A stretch of 64,000 nt of DNA from Yoonia sp. (GCA_029250945.1 JAQXEG010000034.1:124001-188000); one strand, 5' to 3'. Counted from the first letter of the stretch, positions 1 through 10,769 are shown. The notes: generated from the sequence alone by a model not told the origin. Made by a program: numbers and translations.

Positions 1-280
1 CGGCGGCCTCTGGCTCTGCGGCCCATTGCCCGTCAAGCGCTGCTGTCAGATCATCGTTCGGAACAGGTGGCCAATCGGTCCGGCCCCAAGACGGGCCTGC
101 GGCCTCTGCCTTGGCATCTGCAGGGGCATCGCCCAAGGATTTGAAAAATTCTTGCCAGCTTGCATCAACCGCGCCGGGGTTATCAGCGTAGCGCGCGTAA
201 AGCTGCTCCACGTATTCCGCGTTATGCCCTTGCAAAAAAGATGATGCGTGCATGATGTCGTTGGGGGATTGATCGTTCAT
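1..280 (-). CDS. sucA: 2-oxoglutarate dehydrogenase E1 component, N-terminal part (partial)
   Basis: Reading leftward from an ATG at 280, about 93 codons are visible before the window ends. The peptide begins MNDQSPNDIMHASSFLQGHN and continues with a segment reading YVEQLYARYADNP and WQEFFKSLGD, which is the E1o N-terminal region that contacts the E2 core. An AGGAG Shine-Dalgarno lies 8 bases upstream. The enzyme decarboxylates 2-oxoglutarate as the first step of the cytoplasmic 2-oxoglutarate dehydrogenase complex. It lies downstream of sucC and sucD on the same strand, so a suc operon is likely. The thiamine-diphosphate domain is off the window. Confidence 0.9.
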   Translation of the reverse strand, partial: MNDQSPNDIMHASSFLQGHNAEYVEQLYARYADNPGAVDASWQEFFKSLGDAPADAKAEAAGPSWGRTDWPPVPNDDLTAALDGQWAAEPEAA

Positions 281-359
281 GATTGAGCTCCTAGCGGATG
301 TGCTTTGAACATAAGAAGGTGGAACGCGGATGGGTGGGGTGTAGCAGCATCACAAAACC

Positions 360-1118
360 TCACACGTATCTTTGATAATGTGCAGCTGCCGAGACCGTTA
401 GGTACTTTGGCAAGTCAAACTCGGAGAACAAAAAGGATTTAGCAGGGCCCGTTGTGAAAAATACCTGATCAACATCACGCGCACTATTCCCGAAATAGCC
501 TTGCGCGGCAGCTCCGTCTGGCATTGGGCTAGCGTCCTCTTGTGACCAGGACCATCCATTGCTTGGACGGGCCTTAGCGAAATCAAAAAACCGCTTACGG
601 ATAGATTGATGGTTCAGATGAAATCCTTGCCCGGTAGGCGAATTCGACACCTTCGCAGAGTGAAAAATCACGACGCCGCACAGACTAAAGCCATATTTGA
701 CACTTTGGTCCTCTTCGTAGCGGTTTCCCATGACGATCACAGCCTCTTGCGGATTGTTGGGACGTGTAAAGGACATTATTTTGTGGCCAACGCGTGCGAA
801 ATTCCGAAGACCGGAAGCCGCGATTGCGCCGCGCCCATGTGTGCGAGATATGTAGTTGCGCAGATCGCGAAAGCCTTGTTTTGTTTGCCCGCCCCAGAGG
901 CCATGCCCCAAATTTACGTAAGTGAGGCGGCGTAATAGCTTTTCCACCCGAACAGGTTTACCGTTATTCCAGCCCGCATCGGTTAGAACTTTTGCAAGGC
1001 TTTGAAAGCACATCGTTCGGCGCCCCAATACCCTCTCCAAAACATCATGCGCGGACTGTGACGGCGGCCCGCGATGATGAGTTTTGCTAACCTTGGAGAT
1101 TGCAAAGCTATTTCCCAC
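360..1118 (-). CDS. hypothetical protein inserted between sucD and sucA
   Basis: An open frame of 252 residues starts at a GTG that shares one base with the sucD stop (TAGTG), so it looks translationally coupled to sucD. I recognise no domain, signal peptide or membrane segment. It is basic in its first half and has a WGGQTKQGFRDLRNYISR segment near residues 75-92. Its base composition looks lower in G+C than sucD and sucC. In the Rhodobacteraceae operons I remember, sucD is followed directly by sucA, so this may be a lineage-specific insertion. A later internal ATG (MCFQSLAKVL) is an alternative start. Function unknown. Confidence 0.5.
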   Translation of the reverse strand: MGNSFAISKVSKTHHRGPPSQSAHDVLERVLGRRTMCFQSLAKVLTDAGWNNGKPVRVEKLLRRLTYVNLGHGLWGGQTKQGFRDLRNYISRTHGRGAIAASGLRNFARVGHKIMSFTRPNNPQEAVIVMGNRYEEDQSVKYGFSLCGVVIFHSAKVSNSPTGQGFHLNHQSIRKRFFDFAKARPSNGWSWSQEDASPMPDGAAAQGYFGNSARDVDQVFFTTGPAKSFLFSEFDLPKYLTVSAAAHYQRYV

Positions 1119-1999
1119 TACCCAATCGCCTTCAGCACAGCCTCACCCAGTGTCGCTGGGCTGTCGGCAACGATGATGCCGGCGGACTTCATGGCTTCGA
1201 TTTTGCTCTCGGCGTCGCCTTTGCCACCTGCAACAATCGCGCCTGCGTGGCCCATACGACGACCGGGAGGGGCGGTGCGGCCGGCGATGAAACCAGCTGT
1301 CGGCTTCCAACGGCCCTTCTTTTTCTGCGCGGTCAGGAATTCGGCTGCTTCTTCTTCGGCGGAACCGCCGATTTCGCCGATCATGATCATGGAATGCGTC
1401 TCGTCATCATCAAGGAACATGTCCAGCACGTCGATATGCTCGGTTCCTTTGATCGGGTCGCCACCAATACCCACGGCCGTGGACTGGCCAAGACCGCTGT
1501 CGGATGTCTGTTTCACGGCTTCATAGGTCAGCGTGCCGGAACGGGACACAACGCCAACGGAGCCACGTTTGTGGATATGGCCGGGCATGATGCCGATCTT
1601 GCACGCGTCCGGTGTGATGATGCCGGGGCAGTTGGGGCCGATCAGACGGGATGCGGACCCTTCGAGCGCGCGCTTGACGCGCATCATGTCCAGCACAGGG
1701 ATGCCTTCTGTGATGCAAATGATCAATTCCATCTCGGCGTCGATCGCCTCGAGGATGGAATCGGCAGCAAACGGCGGCGGCACATAGATGACAGAGGCGT
1801 TGGCCTCGGTCACATGCTTGGCCTCGTGGACGGAATTAAAGATCGGCAGGTCCAGATGCACCTGACCGCCCTTGCCGGGGGTCACGCCGCCGACCATTTT
1901 CGTGCCGTATGCGATGGCCTGTTCAGAGTGGAATGTGCCCTGAGAGCCGGTCAGGCCCTGACAGATGACGCGTGTGTTTTCGTCGACGAGAATGGCCAT
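1118..1999 (-). CDS. sucD: succinyl-CoA synthetase (ADP-forming) alpha subunit
   Basis: The protein has 293 residues, normal for the family. The N-terminal Rossmann CoA-binding segment shows TGSQGTF at residues 17-23 and GGVTPGKGG after it. The GHAGAIV motif near residue 250 carries the histidine that is phosphorylated during catalysis. With SucC it interconverts succinyl-CoA and succinate, making ATP or GTP in the TCA cycle. An AGGAG sits 6 bases before the ATG. It lies downstream of sucC, separated by about 250 bases holding a possible micro-ORF. In this organism SucCD also receives succinyl-CoA made by the EMC pathway. Confidence 0.97.
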   Translation of the reverse strand: MAILVDENTRVICQGLTGSQGTFHSEQAIAYGTKMVGGVTPGKGGQVHLDLPIFNSVHEAKHVTEANASVIYVPPPFAADSILEAIDAEMELIICITEGIPVLDMMRVKRALEGSASRLIGPNCPGIITPDACKIGIMPGHIHKRGSVGVVSRSGTLTYEAVKQTSDSGLGQSTAVGIGGDPIKGTEHIDVLDMFLDDDETHSMIMIGEIGGSAEEEAAEFLTAQKKKGRWKPTAGFIAGRTAPPGRRMGHAGAIVAGGKGDAESKIEAMKSAGIIVADSPATLGEAVLKAIG

Positions 2000-2103
2000 G
2001 TTGGCTCCTGTAGGTCAGTTGCAATCCGATGGATGCGGGATGGAATTGGCGCGTGGCGCCCCGTGGTGCCGGGCGCATCCGGTGAAGAACGCGCCTGACG
2101 GGA

Positions 2104-2181
2104 TCATTTAGCTCTCAAAGATGGACCCGCTGTCAGCGTCATAGCTGCCGTTGCGGCGATCAAAATCATTGGTGTTTTCAT
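2104..2181 (-). CDS. possible 25-residue micro-ORF between sucC and sucD
   Basis: A short frame reads MKTPMILIAATAAMTLTAG and then six more residues. It begins 12 bases after an AGGAAGGA-like ribosome binding site and looks like a signal-peptide start (lysine followed by a hydrophobic run). The same DNA in another frame encodes a C-terminus reading SYDADSGSIFES, which also looks protein-like. A single indel would join the signal-like start to that tail, so this may be the remnant of a small exported protein. It could equally be untranslated spacer. Low confidence. Confidence 0.3.
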   Translation of the reverse strand: MKTPMILIAATAAMTLTAGPSLRAK

Positions 2182-2253
2182 TTTTTCTGTCCTTCCTGTT
2201 TTTGTTGGTCGTTTTCGTAGGGTGACGCGGTCAATATCATCGCCTGTGCCAGA

Positions 2254-3447
2254 TTAGCCTTTGACGGCAGCAACGATTTTCTGTGCGCCATCTTTGAGGT
2301 CATCAGCTGCAATCACATCAACGTCGGAGTTATTGATGATGTCTTTGCCCTGCTGGACGTTGGTGCCTTCAAGGCGCACAACCAGTGGGACCTGCAGGCC
2401 GACTTCTTTCACTGCGGCAACCACGCCCTCGGCGATCACGTCGCAGCGCATGATGCCGCCAAAGATGTTTACAAGGATGCCTTTGACCTGTGGGTCAGAA
2501 GTGATGATTTTGAATGCTTCGGTGACCTTTTCCTTGGTCGCGCCGCCACCCACGTCGAGGAAGTTGGCAGGCTCGGCGCCATAAAGCTTGATGATGTCCA
2601 TTGTTGCCATCGCAAGGCCGGCACCATTCACCATACACCCGATTTCACCGTCCAGCGCGATGTAGTTCAGGTCATATTTGGACGCGGCCAATTCCTTGGG
2701 GTCTTCTTCGGTTTCGTCACGCAATGCTGCGACGTCGGCGTGGCGGTAAACGGCGTTGCCGTCGAATGATACCTTGGCATCCAGCACCTTCAGATCACCA
2801 CTGTCGGTGACGATCAGCGGGTTGATCTCAAGCATTTCCATGTCTTTTTCGGTGAACGCTTGGTACAGCTGGCCCATCAGTTTTACGCACTGCTTGACCT
2901 GCTGGCCGGTCAGGCCAAGGGCGAATGCAACGCGACGGCCATGATACGGCTGATACCCTGCCGCGGGATCAACGGTGAAATTCAGGATCTTTTCGGGGGT
3001 CGATGCGGCGACCTCTTCGATGTCCATGCCGCCCTCGGTCGAGCAGACAAAGCCGATGCGTGATGTTTGGCGGTCAACGAGCAAGGCCAGATACATTTCC
3101 GTCTCAATACCGGAACCGTCCTCGATATAGATACGGTTCACCTGCTTGCCTGCGGGGCCAGTCTGGTGCGTAACCAATGTGCGGCCCAACATCTTTTTGG
3201 CTTCATCAGCAGCTTCGGTCGCGGATTTGGCAAGGCGTACACCGCCCGCTTCGCCTGCGTCGGCTTCTTTGAACTTACCCTTGCCGCGACCACCTGCGTG
3301 GATCTGCGCCTTGACGACCCAAAGCGGCCCATCCATTTCGCCGGCGGCGGTTTTTGCATCTTCGGCCTTCAAAACGGCGCGGCCATCGCTGACAGGTGCG
3401 CCATAAGACTTGAGTAGCGCCTTGGCTTGGTATTCGTGGATGTTCAT
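2254..3447 (-). CDS. sucC: succinyl-CoA synthetase (ADP-forming) beta subunit
   Basis: I place the start at the ATG giving [16 protein letters not shown], which yields 397 residues, the usual length; an upstream in-frame extension has no family support. The ATP-grasp nucleotide-binding region includes AGGRGKGKF at residues 51-59. The C-terminal ligase domain shows [10 protein letters not shown] and [12 protein letters not shown]. It forms the ATP- and succinate-binding half of the SucCD enzyme. It heads the sucC-sucD-orf-sucA cluster on the minus strand. About 100-130 bases upstream lie two TGTGATCACA boxes also found before sdhC. Confidence 0.97.
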   Translation of the reverse strand: MNIHEYQAKALLKSYGAPVSDGRAVLKAEDAKTAAGEMDGPLWVVKAQIHAGGRGKGKFKEADAGEAGGVRLAKSATEAADEAKKMLGRTLVTHQTGPAGKQVNRIYIEDGSGIETEMYLALLVDRQTSRIGFVCSTEGGMDIEEVAASTPEKILNFTVDPAAGYQPYHGRRVAFALGLTGQQVKQCVKLMGQLYQAFTEKDMEMLEINPLIVTDSGDLKVLDAKVSFDGNAVYRHADVAALRDETEEDPKELAASKYDLNYIALDGEIGCMVNGAGLAMATMDIIKLYGAEPANFLDVGGGATKEKVTEAFKIITSDPQVKGILVNIFGGIMRCDVIAEGVVAAVKEVGLQVPLVVRLEGTNVQQGKDIINNSDVDVIAADDLKDGAQKIVAAVKG

Positions 3448-3545
3448 CAGATCGTCCCTTGCTTTGCTGGGTTTTGTCCACTTGAAACACAGCACGACAC
3501 GCAAAAGAACAACGAATTATGAAGAACAGCGAAAAAAGCGACATT

Positions 3546-3576
3546 TGTGATCACAGTATTTTGGGGTGTGATCACA
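3546..3576. promoter_or_regulatory. paired TGTGATCACA operator-like boxes upstream of sucC
   Basis: Two perfect copies of the palindrome TGTGATCACA occupy 3546-3555 and 3567-3576, exactly 21 bp apart (two helical turns). They sit between sucC (minus) and a small plus-strand gene, about 100 bp from the sucC start. The same pair with the same 21-bp spacing occurs upstream of sdhC at 9850-9880. The spacing suggests a regulator binding cooperatively on one DNA face. The regulator cannot be named from the sequence; a CRP/FNR-type site would need a wider gap between half-sites. Confidence 0.65.
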
Positions 3577-3656
3577 AAATTGGCGCGCACTGATAGAATC
3601 AGCGATAACCACAGGATTTCGGCATGCTTTCGGACGCCGCGCCGAAGGATTAGACT

Positions 3657-3944
3657 TTGCTCATGACACAATCATTGCCACAGCGCTGCCAGTTTCAATG
3701 GAATTCGTTTGACCCCATCGGGGTTTCAGACTGGGCGGATGATTGGGACCCGCATCGTGATGACGAATATCAGACCTATGTCGGAACCACTGTGAAGCTT
3801 CTCAAATCAGGGGCTGACCAACATAAGCTGAAGGCGTTTGTGCGCAATTGCGTTTACGTCAGCATGGGGTGTCGGCAGGCCGACGATATGGATGCCCGAA
3901 TTGATGCATTTGTGACCGCCCTTTTGTCATTGCGGCGATCCTGA
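3657..3944 (+). CDS. hypothetical protein, 95 residues
   Basis: A small acidic, tryptophan-rich protein with SFDPIGVSDWADDWDPHR near its N-terminus and a helical C-terminal half. I do not recognise a named domain. A TTG start at 3657 has a well-spaced AAGGA seven bases upstream, while the ATG at 3663 is 13 bases from it, so the TTG is preferred (M-L-M-T-Q-S). It is divergent from sucC and convergent with mdh. The TGTGATCACA pair lies about 80-110 bp upstream, so it could share regulation with sucC. Confidence 0.6.
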   Translation: MLMTQSLPQRCQFQWNSFDPIGVSDWADDWDPHRDDEYQTYVGTTVKLLKSGADQHKLKAFVRNCVYVSMGCRQADDMDARIDAFVTALLSLRRS

Positions 3945-3949
3945 AACGC

Positions 3950-3976
3950 AAAAGGCGCCCCCGAAGGGACGCCTTT
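3950..3976. terminator. bidirectional stem-loop terminator between small gene and mdh
   Basis: AAAGGCG and CGCCTTT arms with extra C/G pairs and a CGAA loop form a strong hairpin, flanked by A-rich DNA on the left and T-rich DNA on the right. It lies between two convergent genes and can end both transcripts. Confidence 0.8.
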
Positions 3977-3997
3977 CAATTCTAATATCGCTTGGGC

Positions 3998-5876
<1,879 letters not shown>

Positions 5877-5880
<4 letters not shown>

Positions 5881-6188
5881 GTGCCTGCGCTGGTGTCGAC
5901 CAACGGATCATCGGTCAGTTGAAATGCGCTGGCTGCGGCGACAAGGCAGGTCATTCCACCGGGGGCGGTGACGATGACGGACCAGCTGCCATCGGCGTCG
6001 GCCGCGAAAAATTCGACCGTCGTGTTGTTGTTGCCAAGGCCCATCGCTTGACGTCGTTCGCCGTATTGCGCGGCCAACCGTTCAACCATTGCGTCACGCG
6101 GGGCGCAATTGGTGGTCTGGGCTTGGGCATGTTGGGTCGCAAGGATCAGCGCGCTGATCCCTAAAGATAGGAGGGTATAATTTCGCAT
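5877..6188 (-). CDS. small secreted hypothetical protein
   Basis: The 103-residue product starts MRNYTLLSLGISALILA, a clear signal peptide with likely cleavage after AQA near residue 24. The mature part has two cysteines (NCAPRD and GMTCLV) that could form a disulfide, and a segment GSWSVIVTAPGGMTCLVAAA. Small periplasmic proteins with this SW-x-V-x-V-x-P-x-G-x-x-C pattern are common in Rhodobacteraceae, but I know no function. It overlaps the stop of the convergent TauE-family gene. Confidence 0.75.
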
Positions 6189-6279
6189 AGCTACAGTGCC
6201 TTTCATCGCATTGGTGTATGCATTCAGACTGCGCCCAGCTTGCCGCGATAAGGTTAACGCACCGTAACGGTGGGTCCGA

Positions 6280-6297
6280 TTGCTGCGCTGCGGCAGA
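6280..6297. promoter_or_regulatory. TGC-rich palindrome-like element upstream of the malyl-CoA thioesterase gene
   Basis: TTGCTGCGCTGCGGCAGA lies 66 bp before the start codon. It matches 14 of 17 positions of TTGCTGCGCCGCAGCAA and shares 15 bases with the mdh upstream element. It is one of four related sites in front of EMC/TCA genes in this window. Confidence 0.5.
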
Positions 6298-6362
6298 TTT
6301 TCGGTTGAATGATCGTGAAACTTCTGACCTTAATTGCGCAACAATATTACGAGGACATCAAG

Positions 6363-7193
6363 ATGCACGATAGACCCTATCGCTCCGCCCTTTATATTCC
6401 CGGGTCCAAGGACCGCGCCTTGGACAAGGCGCGGGGCCTACCTGTTGATGTGATCCTTTTCGATTTAGAGGACGCGGTTGCACCGGATATGAAAGCGGAT
6501 GCGCGAACGACATTGGCGGGCGTGCTGGGGGAGGGTGGCTATGGTCCCCGATTGCGTGTGGTGCGGATGAACGGATTGGACACCGTATGGGGCGCGGATG
6601 ACGCCGCTGCTATTGCGGATATGGATTGCGACGCGGTGCTTTTGCCCAAGGTCAATGGCCCGGGCGACGTCGACGCGCTGGCCGCGCTGATCCCCGACAC
6701 CCCGATCTGGGCGATGATTGAAACGCCCTTGGGCGTGCTGAATGCCGCCGCCATTGCCGCACATCCTGCGATGGCGGGCTTTGTTTTGGGCACCAACGAT
6801 TTGGCCAAGGACCTCAATTCGCGTAGCCGCGCCGCGTTGATGACCTCCCTTCAGTTGTCTGTTCTGGCGGCCAAGGCGCACGGGATCGTGGTGCTCGACG
6901 GGGTCTATAACGCGTTCAAGGATGACGACGGGCTGGCGGTGGAATGCGCCGAAGGGCGCGATATGGGCTTTGACGGCAAAACCCTGATCCACCCCGCACA
7001 AGTCGCGATCTGCAACGCCGCATTCGGCCCGTCCGAGGCAGAGGTCGACCTTGCCACACGCCAGATCGCCGCGTTCGAGGCCACGACAGATGGTGTCGCC
7101 GTGGTCGATGGCAAAATCGTTGAGAACTTGCATATCGTCACCGCAAAGGCGACCTTGGCCAAAGCAGCGGCCATCGCCGCGTTGGAGGCATAA
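6363..7193 (+). CDS. mcl2: (3S)-malyl-CoA thioesterase, HpcH/CitE family
   Basis: The start at MHDRPYRSALYIPGSK has a GAGGA seven bases upstream and gives 276 residues. The CitE-type TIM barrel is recognisable from RSALYIPGS, the metal-binding FDLEDAVAPD near residue 35, and GTNDLAKDL. By family and by position between mdh and mesaconyl-CoA hydratase, it matches R. sphaeroides Mcl2, which hydrolyses (3S)-malyl-CoA to malate and CoA, completing glyoxylate plus acetyl-CoA to malate. The larger lyase Mcl1 is not in the window. The stop overlaps the next start (TAATG). A malyl-CoA lyase activity cannot be excluded from sequence alone. Confidence 0.82.
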   Translation: MHDRPYRSALYIPGSKDRALDKARGLPVDVILFDLEDAVAPDMKADARTTLAGVLGEGGYGPRLRVVRMNGLDTVWGADDAAAIADMDCDAVLLPKVNGPGDVDALAALIPDTPIWAMIETPLGVLNAAAIAAHPAMAGFVLGTNDLAKDLNSRSRAALMTSLQLSVLAAKAHGIVVLDGVYNAFKDDDGLAVECAEGRDMGFDGKTLIHPAQVAICNAAFGPSEAEVDLATRQIAAFEATTDGVAVVDGKIVENLHIVTAKATLAKAAAIAALEA

Positions 7194-7738
7194 TGTTACT
7201 ACTTATCTTAGGTTTAATTCTGTGGGCGGCTGTCCATTTCTGGAAACGCATCGCGCCGGATCACCGCGAAAGCTTTGGTGACAAGGGCAAGGGGATCGTC
7301 GCCATCGGCTCGGTCGCCGCGATTGTGCTGATGGTCATTGGCTACCGCGCCGCCGAGGGGACCGTTTACTGGGGGCGCACGTCCGCTATGACGGGGATCA
7401 ACAACATCCTGATGGTGTTGGCGTTCTATGTCTTCGCGACAAGTGCGGCGAAAACCAAGCTGACAAAATACATCCGCCACCCACAGCTTATGGCGGTAAA
7501 AATCTGGGCCGTTGCGCATTTGCTGGTCAATGGTGACACGCCCAGCATCGTGTTGTTCGGCGGCATGTTCATCTGGGCCTTGGCTGAGGTGGTCGTGCTG
7601 AACCGTGCAAACGGTCCGCGGGGTCCGTACCACGCTGTGCCGATCAAGAAAGAATACACCGCAATCATCGTCACCGTGGTCGTCGTGGCCGTGGTGTCCG
7701 CAATCCACGCCGCCCTTGGCTATAACCCGTTTGGATAA
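7193..7738 (+). CDS. NnrU family membrane protein
   Basis: The product has 181 residues with about five transmembrane segments, starting MLLLILGLILWAAVHFWKR. The family signature is seen in KYIRHPQLMAVKIWAVAHLL and GGMFIWALAEV. NnrU proteins were first linked to nitrite/nitric oxide respiration, but many, including those beside EMC genes, have no proven role. It overlaps the upstream mcl2 stop by one base and is followed five bases later by the DUF1737 gene, so the four genes to mch appear to be one transcript. Confidence 0.85.
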   Translation: MLLLILGLILWAAVHFWKRIAPDHRESFGDKGKGIVAIGSVAAIVLMVIGYRAAEGTVYWGRTSAMTGINNILMVLAFYVFATSAAKTKLTKYIRHPQLMAVKIWAVAHLLVNGDTPSIVLFGGMFIWALAEVVVLNRANGPRGPYHAVPIKKEYTAIIVTVVVVAVVSAIHAALGYNPFG

Positions 7739-7743
7739 TCCCT

Positions 7744-7947
7744 ATGAAAGTTTACCGTTTCATCACCAATGACGACACGTCCGAATTCTGCCACCGCGTG
7801 ACCGAGGCGCTATCAAAAGGCTGGTCGCTGCACGGCGATCCGCAATATGCCTTTGATCAGGCCAATGGCGTGATGCGCTGCGGCCAAGCCGTGACCAAGG
7901 ACGCCGATGTGGAATACTCCCGCGATATGAAGCTGGGGGCGGTCTAA
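7744..7947 (+). CDS. DUF1737 domain protein
   Basis: A 67-residue protein, MKVYRFITNDDTSEFCHRV followed by ALSKGWSLHGDPQYAFD, which is the DUF1737 pattern of one small alpha/beta domain. No function is established. The gene ends directly before the mch start, so it is co-transcribed with mcl2 and mch. Confidence 0.85.
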   Translation: MKVYRFITNDDTSEFCHRVTEALSKGWSLHGDPQYAFDQANGVMRCGQAVTKDADVEYSRDMKLGAV

Positions 7948-8973
7948 ATGTCCAAGACGAATGCGGGGCGGTTTTTTGAGGATTATGCCGTCGGCGACGT
8001 GATCAAACACGCGGTCCCGCGCACAATCAAAATGGGGGAGGGGGCGCTCTATCATGCGCTCTATCCCGCCCGCCACGCGTTGCATTCGTCGGATATGTTT
8101 GCCCAATCCTGCGGTCTGCCGTTCAGCCCGCTGGATGACCTGATCACATTCCACACTGTATTTGGCAAAACCGTGCCGGATGTGTCGCTGAATGCGGTGG
8201 CCAACCTTGGCTATGCGCAAGGGCGCTGGCTGACCCCGTTGTGGCCGGGTGATACGATCACGGCCACGTCCGAAGTGATCGGCGTCAAGCAAAACTCTAA
8301 CGGCAAAACCGGTATTGTTTGGGTGTGCACCACGGGTCAAAACCAGCATGGTGAGGTTTTGATGGAATACGTGCGCTGGGTTATGGTGCGCCGCCGCGCC
8401 GAAGGGCCCGCGCCCGATCCTGTCGTGCCAGAACTTTCAGATGTGGTTGATCCCGCCGATCTGGTCATCCCCGAGGGGCTCGATTTCAGTAACTACGATT
8501 TTGATCTTGCGGGTGAGCCGCACCGCTGGGGTGATTACACCGTGGGCGAGGTGATCGACCACGTCGATGGCGTCACCGTGGAAGAGGCGGAACATATGCT
8601 CGCCACCCGCCTGTGGCAGAACACGGCAAAGGTGCATTTTGATGCAACACACCGCGCGGATGGCAAACGATTGATTTACGGTGGGCACGTGATTTCGATG
8701 GCCCGCGCACTGTCGTTTAACGGTTTGGCAAATGCCCAGATGATCGTGGCGTTGAACGGCGGTGCCCATGCGAATCCTTGTTTCGCACGCGAAACAATTC
8801 GCGCATGGTCAGAGGTGCTGGATAAGGCTGAAACCGATGCGCCCGGTGTGGGTGCAATCCGGCTGCGGCTTGTGGCGACGACGGGTGGGGCGGGCGAATT
8901 GCGCGGCGACGATGGCAAATATCTGCCAGAGGTTTTGCTTGATCTCGACTACTGGGCGCTGATGCCGATCTAA
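7948..8973 (+). CDS. mch: mesaconyl-CoA hydratase (beta-methylmalyl-CoA dehydratase)
   Basis: The product has 341 residues, close to the about 343 of the R. sphaeroides enzyme. Two MaoC-like hotdog halves are visible: the first begins GRFFEDYAVGDVIKH, the second around HRWGDYTVGEVIDH near residue 190. It interconverts mesaconyl-C1-CoA and beta-methylmalyl-CoA in the ethylmalonyl-CoA pathway used to grow on acetate and other C2 units. Its neighbours mcl2, sdh, ecm and ccr belong to the same or the adjoining pathway. Confidence 0.93.
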   Translation: MSKTNAGRFFEDYAVGDVIKHAVPRTIKMGEGALYHALYPARHALHSSDMFAQSCGLPFSPLDDLITFHTVFGKTVPDVSLNAVANLGYAQGRWLTPLWPGDTITATSEVIGVKQNSNGKTGIVWVCTTGQNQHGEVLMEYVRWVMVRRRAEGPAPDPVVPELSDVVDPADLVIPEGLDFSNYDFDLAGEPHRWGDYTVGEVIDHVDGVTVEEAEHMLATRLWQNTAKVHFDATHRADGKRLIYGGHVISMARALSFNGLANAQMIVALNGGAHANPCFARETIRAWSEVLDKAETDAPGVGAIRLRLVATTGGAGELRGDDGKYLPEVLLDLDYWALMPI

Positions 8974-8982
8974 GGATATAAC

Positions 8983-9854
8983 CATGAAATATCTTGCCGC
9001 CACATTGGCGCTGACCGCGACAACCGCAACCGCCCGAGACGCCGAGGAATACATCCGCGACAACACCCTCGCGATCTTTTATCACGAGCTGGGCCATGCT
9101 TTTATCACGAGCTGGGCCATGCGCTGATCGACATCCTCAAGCTGCCGATTTTCGGGTAGGAGGAAGACGCGGCAGACGTCGCATCTGTAATGCTGTTGCA
9201 CCTGCTTTATGAAGAGGAAACAGCGCAAGCGATGGTGCAATCCACCGTAGATGTGTTTCTGGCCGAAGCTGATGAAGCCGACGGCGATATCGCGTTCTGG
9301 GACACCCACGGTGCCAGCGAACAACGATACTATAACACAATCTGCATCTTTGCCGGTGGCAACTGGGACGTCCGCGTAGAAATGGACGCATTGATGGGCC
9401 TGCCAGAGGATCGTGCAAACTTGTGCGAGGTCGAATTTGAACAAGCCGATTACAGCTGGGGCAACGTGCTGGCCAACATCGCGATCGACATCCCCGGCAC
9501 CACTTTTGTACTGGGCGAGGCGGACATGGCTGCCTCTATTACGGTTAATACCATTCGTGAGAAGTTGACCGCGCTCAACAGTGATTTCGGCCTTGAAAAC
9601 CCTTTGGTCGTGAATGTCGTCAGCTGCGGGGAGCCCAACGCGCCGCCGCCGTGGATGCCGTACAGACGCGCCCGCACCCCTTGATCGCAAGTGCGCCGCC
9701 CGACGGTTACCTGATCGCGTTTCTGGACGCTTTGGGCGATGTGCCCGCTCGCCTGCCCCCGCAGGAATTTGATTTCGCAGCGATTGCACAGGAATTGCAG
9801 CCCGATGCGGACAAGCAGGGCCGCAAGTTGATGCAACTCTACGAAGTTATGTGA
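8983..9854 (+). pseudogene. broken DUF4344-type secreted metallopeptidase
   Basis: An AAGGA-preceded ATG opens a signal peptide (MKYLAATLALTATTATA) and reaches YHELGHA, a zinc-metallopeptidase HExxH motif typical of DUF4344 proteins. A 23-bp tandem duplication at 9076-9121 then shifts the frame. In the restored frame, LIDILKLPIFG is followed by an in-frame TAG at 9157-9159 where EEDAADVA should follow, then an open stretch reads to about 9640. A further shift there leads to a second open frame ending at 9854. At least three lesions make this gene non-functional. It sits between mch and the sdh promoter on the same strand. Confidence 0.85.
9076..9121 (+). repeat. 23-bp tandem duplication inside the DUF4344 pseudogene
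   Basis: Two exact copies of a 23-bp unit (9076-9098 and 9099-9121) lie head to tail, each encoding the HELGH zinc-binding motif in one frame. Because 23 is not a multiple of three, the second copy is out of frame. Perfect identity suggests a recent event. Confidence 0.95.
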
Positions 9855-9880
9855 TCACATAATTTTCGACTGTGATCACA
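9850..9880. promoter_or_regulatory. paired TGTGATCACA operator-like boxes upstream of sdhC
   Basis: Perfect TGTGATCACA palindromes occur at 9850-9859 and 9871-9880, again 21 bp apart, 122-152 bp before sdhC. The arrangement duplicates the one upstream of sucC. The first box overlaps the last codons of the broken DUF4344 gene. Confidence 0.65.
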
Positions 9881-10001
9881 GTTGCGATTTATTGCCGCTA
9901 TCTGGCAAAAATTCATTGATTTGAAAGGGTGGTCTGCGTGACTCTGCGACACAGATGATGCACAAGGGTGCAAATCCGCGTCGAGATATAAGGATCGAAC
10001 C

Positions 10002-10385
10002 ATGGCCGATGTGAACCGGGGCAGCCGCCCGCTGTCACCGCATTTGACAGTTTACCGCCCGCAACTGACGTCGATGACGTCGATTTTTGTGCGCCTGACA
10101 GGCAACGCGTTGTTGATCGCGGCGCTAATGATCGTGTGGTGGTTTGTCGCTGCCGCCGCTGGGCCAGACGCATTTGCGACTGCTGACGGTTTCCTGCGAA
10201 GCTGGTTTGGCGATCTGGTGTTCTTTTTATCTACGTGGGCCGTTTGGTATCACATGTTCGGTGGCATCCGGCACCTGATCTGGGACAGCGGGCATATGCT
10301 GGACGTGGAAAAATCCGAAACCGCTGGTTTGATCATGATCATCGCATCCGTGATGATGACCATCTTCACCATCGTTGTGACATAA
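10002..10385 (+). CDS. sdhC: succinate dehydrogenase cytochrome b556 subunit
   Basis: The 127-residue protein begins with the diagnostic RPLSPHLTVYRP and has three transmembrane helices. Heme and quinone site residues are in WAVWYHMFGGIRHLIWD. An AAGGA lies upstream of the ATG. It anchors SdhAB in the inner membrane and passes electrons to ubiquinone. It is the first gene of sdhCD-A-(small lipoprotein)-B. Confidence 0.96.
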   Translation: MADVNRGSRPLSPHLTVYRPQLTSMTSIFVRLTGNALLIAALMIVWWFVAAAAGPDAFATADGFLRSWFGDLVFFLSTWAVWYHMFGGIRHLIWDSGHMLDVEKSETAGLIMIIASVMMTIFTIVVT

Positions 10386-10397
10386 GGGATCGCTGAC

Positions 10398-10769
10398 ATG
10401 ACATATATGACAGATCGCAAACGCGCCGAGGGTAATGGCTCTGCGAAATCCGGCACCATGCACCACTGGCACATGATGGTCAGTTCGGTCGCTTTGGTCA
10501 TCCTGCTGCCGATTTTCATCTTTCAATTCGGCGCGACGCTGGGCGGATCTTACGCCGAGGTGATCGCCTATTACAGCCGTCCCGTGCCTGCCGCGATTGC
10601 CGCGCTGACGATGCTTGTGACATTTTACCACTTTCGCGGCGGTGTGCAGACCCTGATCGAAGACTATGTGCATGGGTTGGCCCGTAAGGTGCTGATCATT
10701 GCGATGATCTGCCTGTCCTATGGTGCCGCTGCGTTTGGCGTGATCGCCATTCTGCGCCTCGCCCTTTAA
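10398..10769 (+). CDS. sdhD: succinate dehydrogenase membrane anchor subunit
   Basis: A 123-residue protein with three hydrophobic helices. [19 protein letters not shown] opens the membrane part, and [17 protein letters not shown] holds the likely heme-ligand histidine. It pairs with SdhC to form the quinone-reducing membrane domain. It starts 12 bases after sdhC with an AAGGGA ribosome binding site. Confidence 0.95.
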   Translation: MTYMTDRKRAEGNGSAKSGTMHHWHMMVSSVALVILLPIFIFQFGATLGGSYAEVIAYYSRPVPAAIAALTMLVTFYHFRGGVQTLIEDYVHGLARKVLIIAMICLSYGAAAFGVIAILRLAL

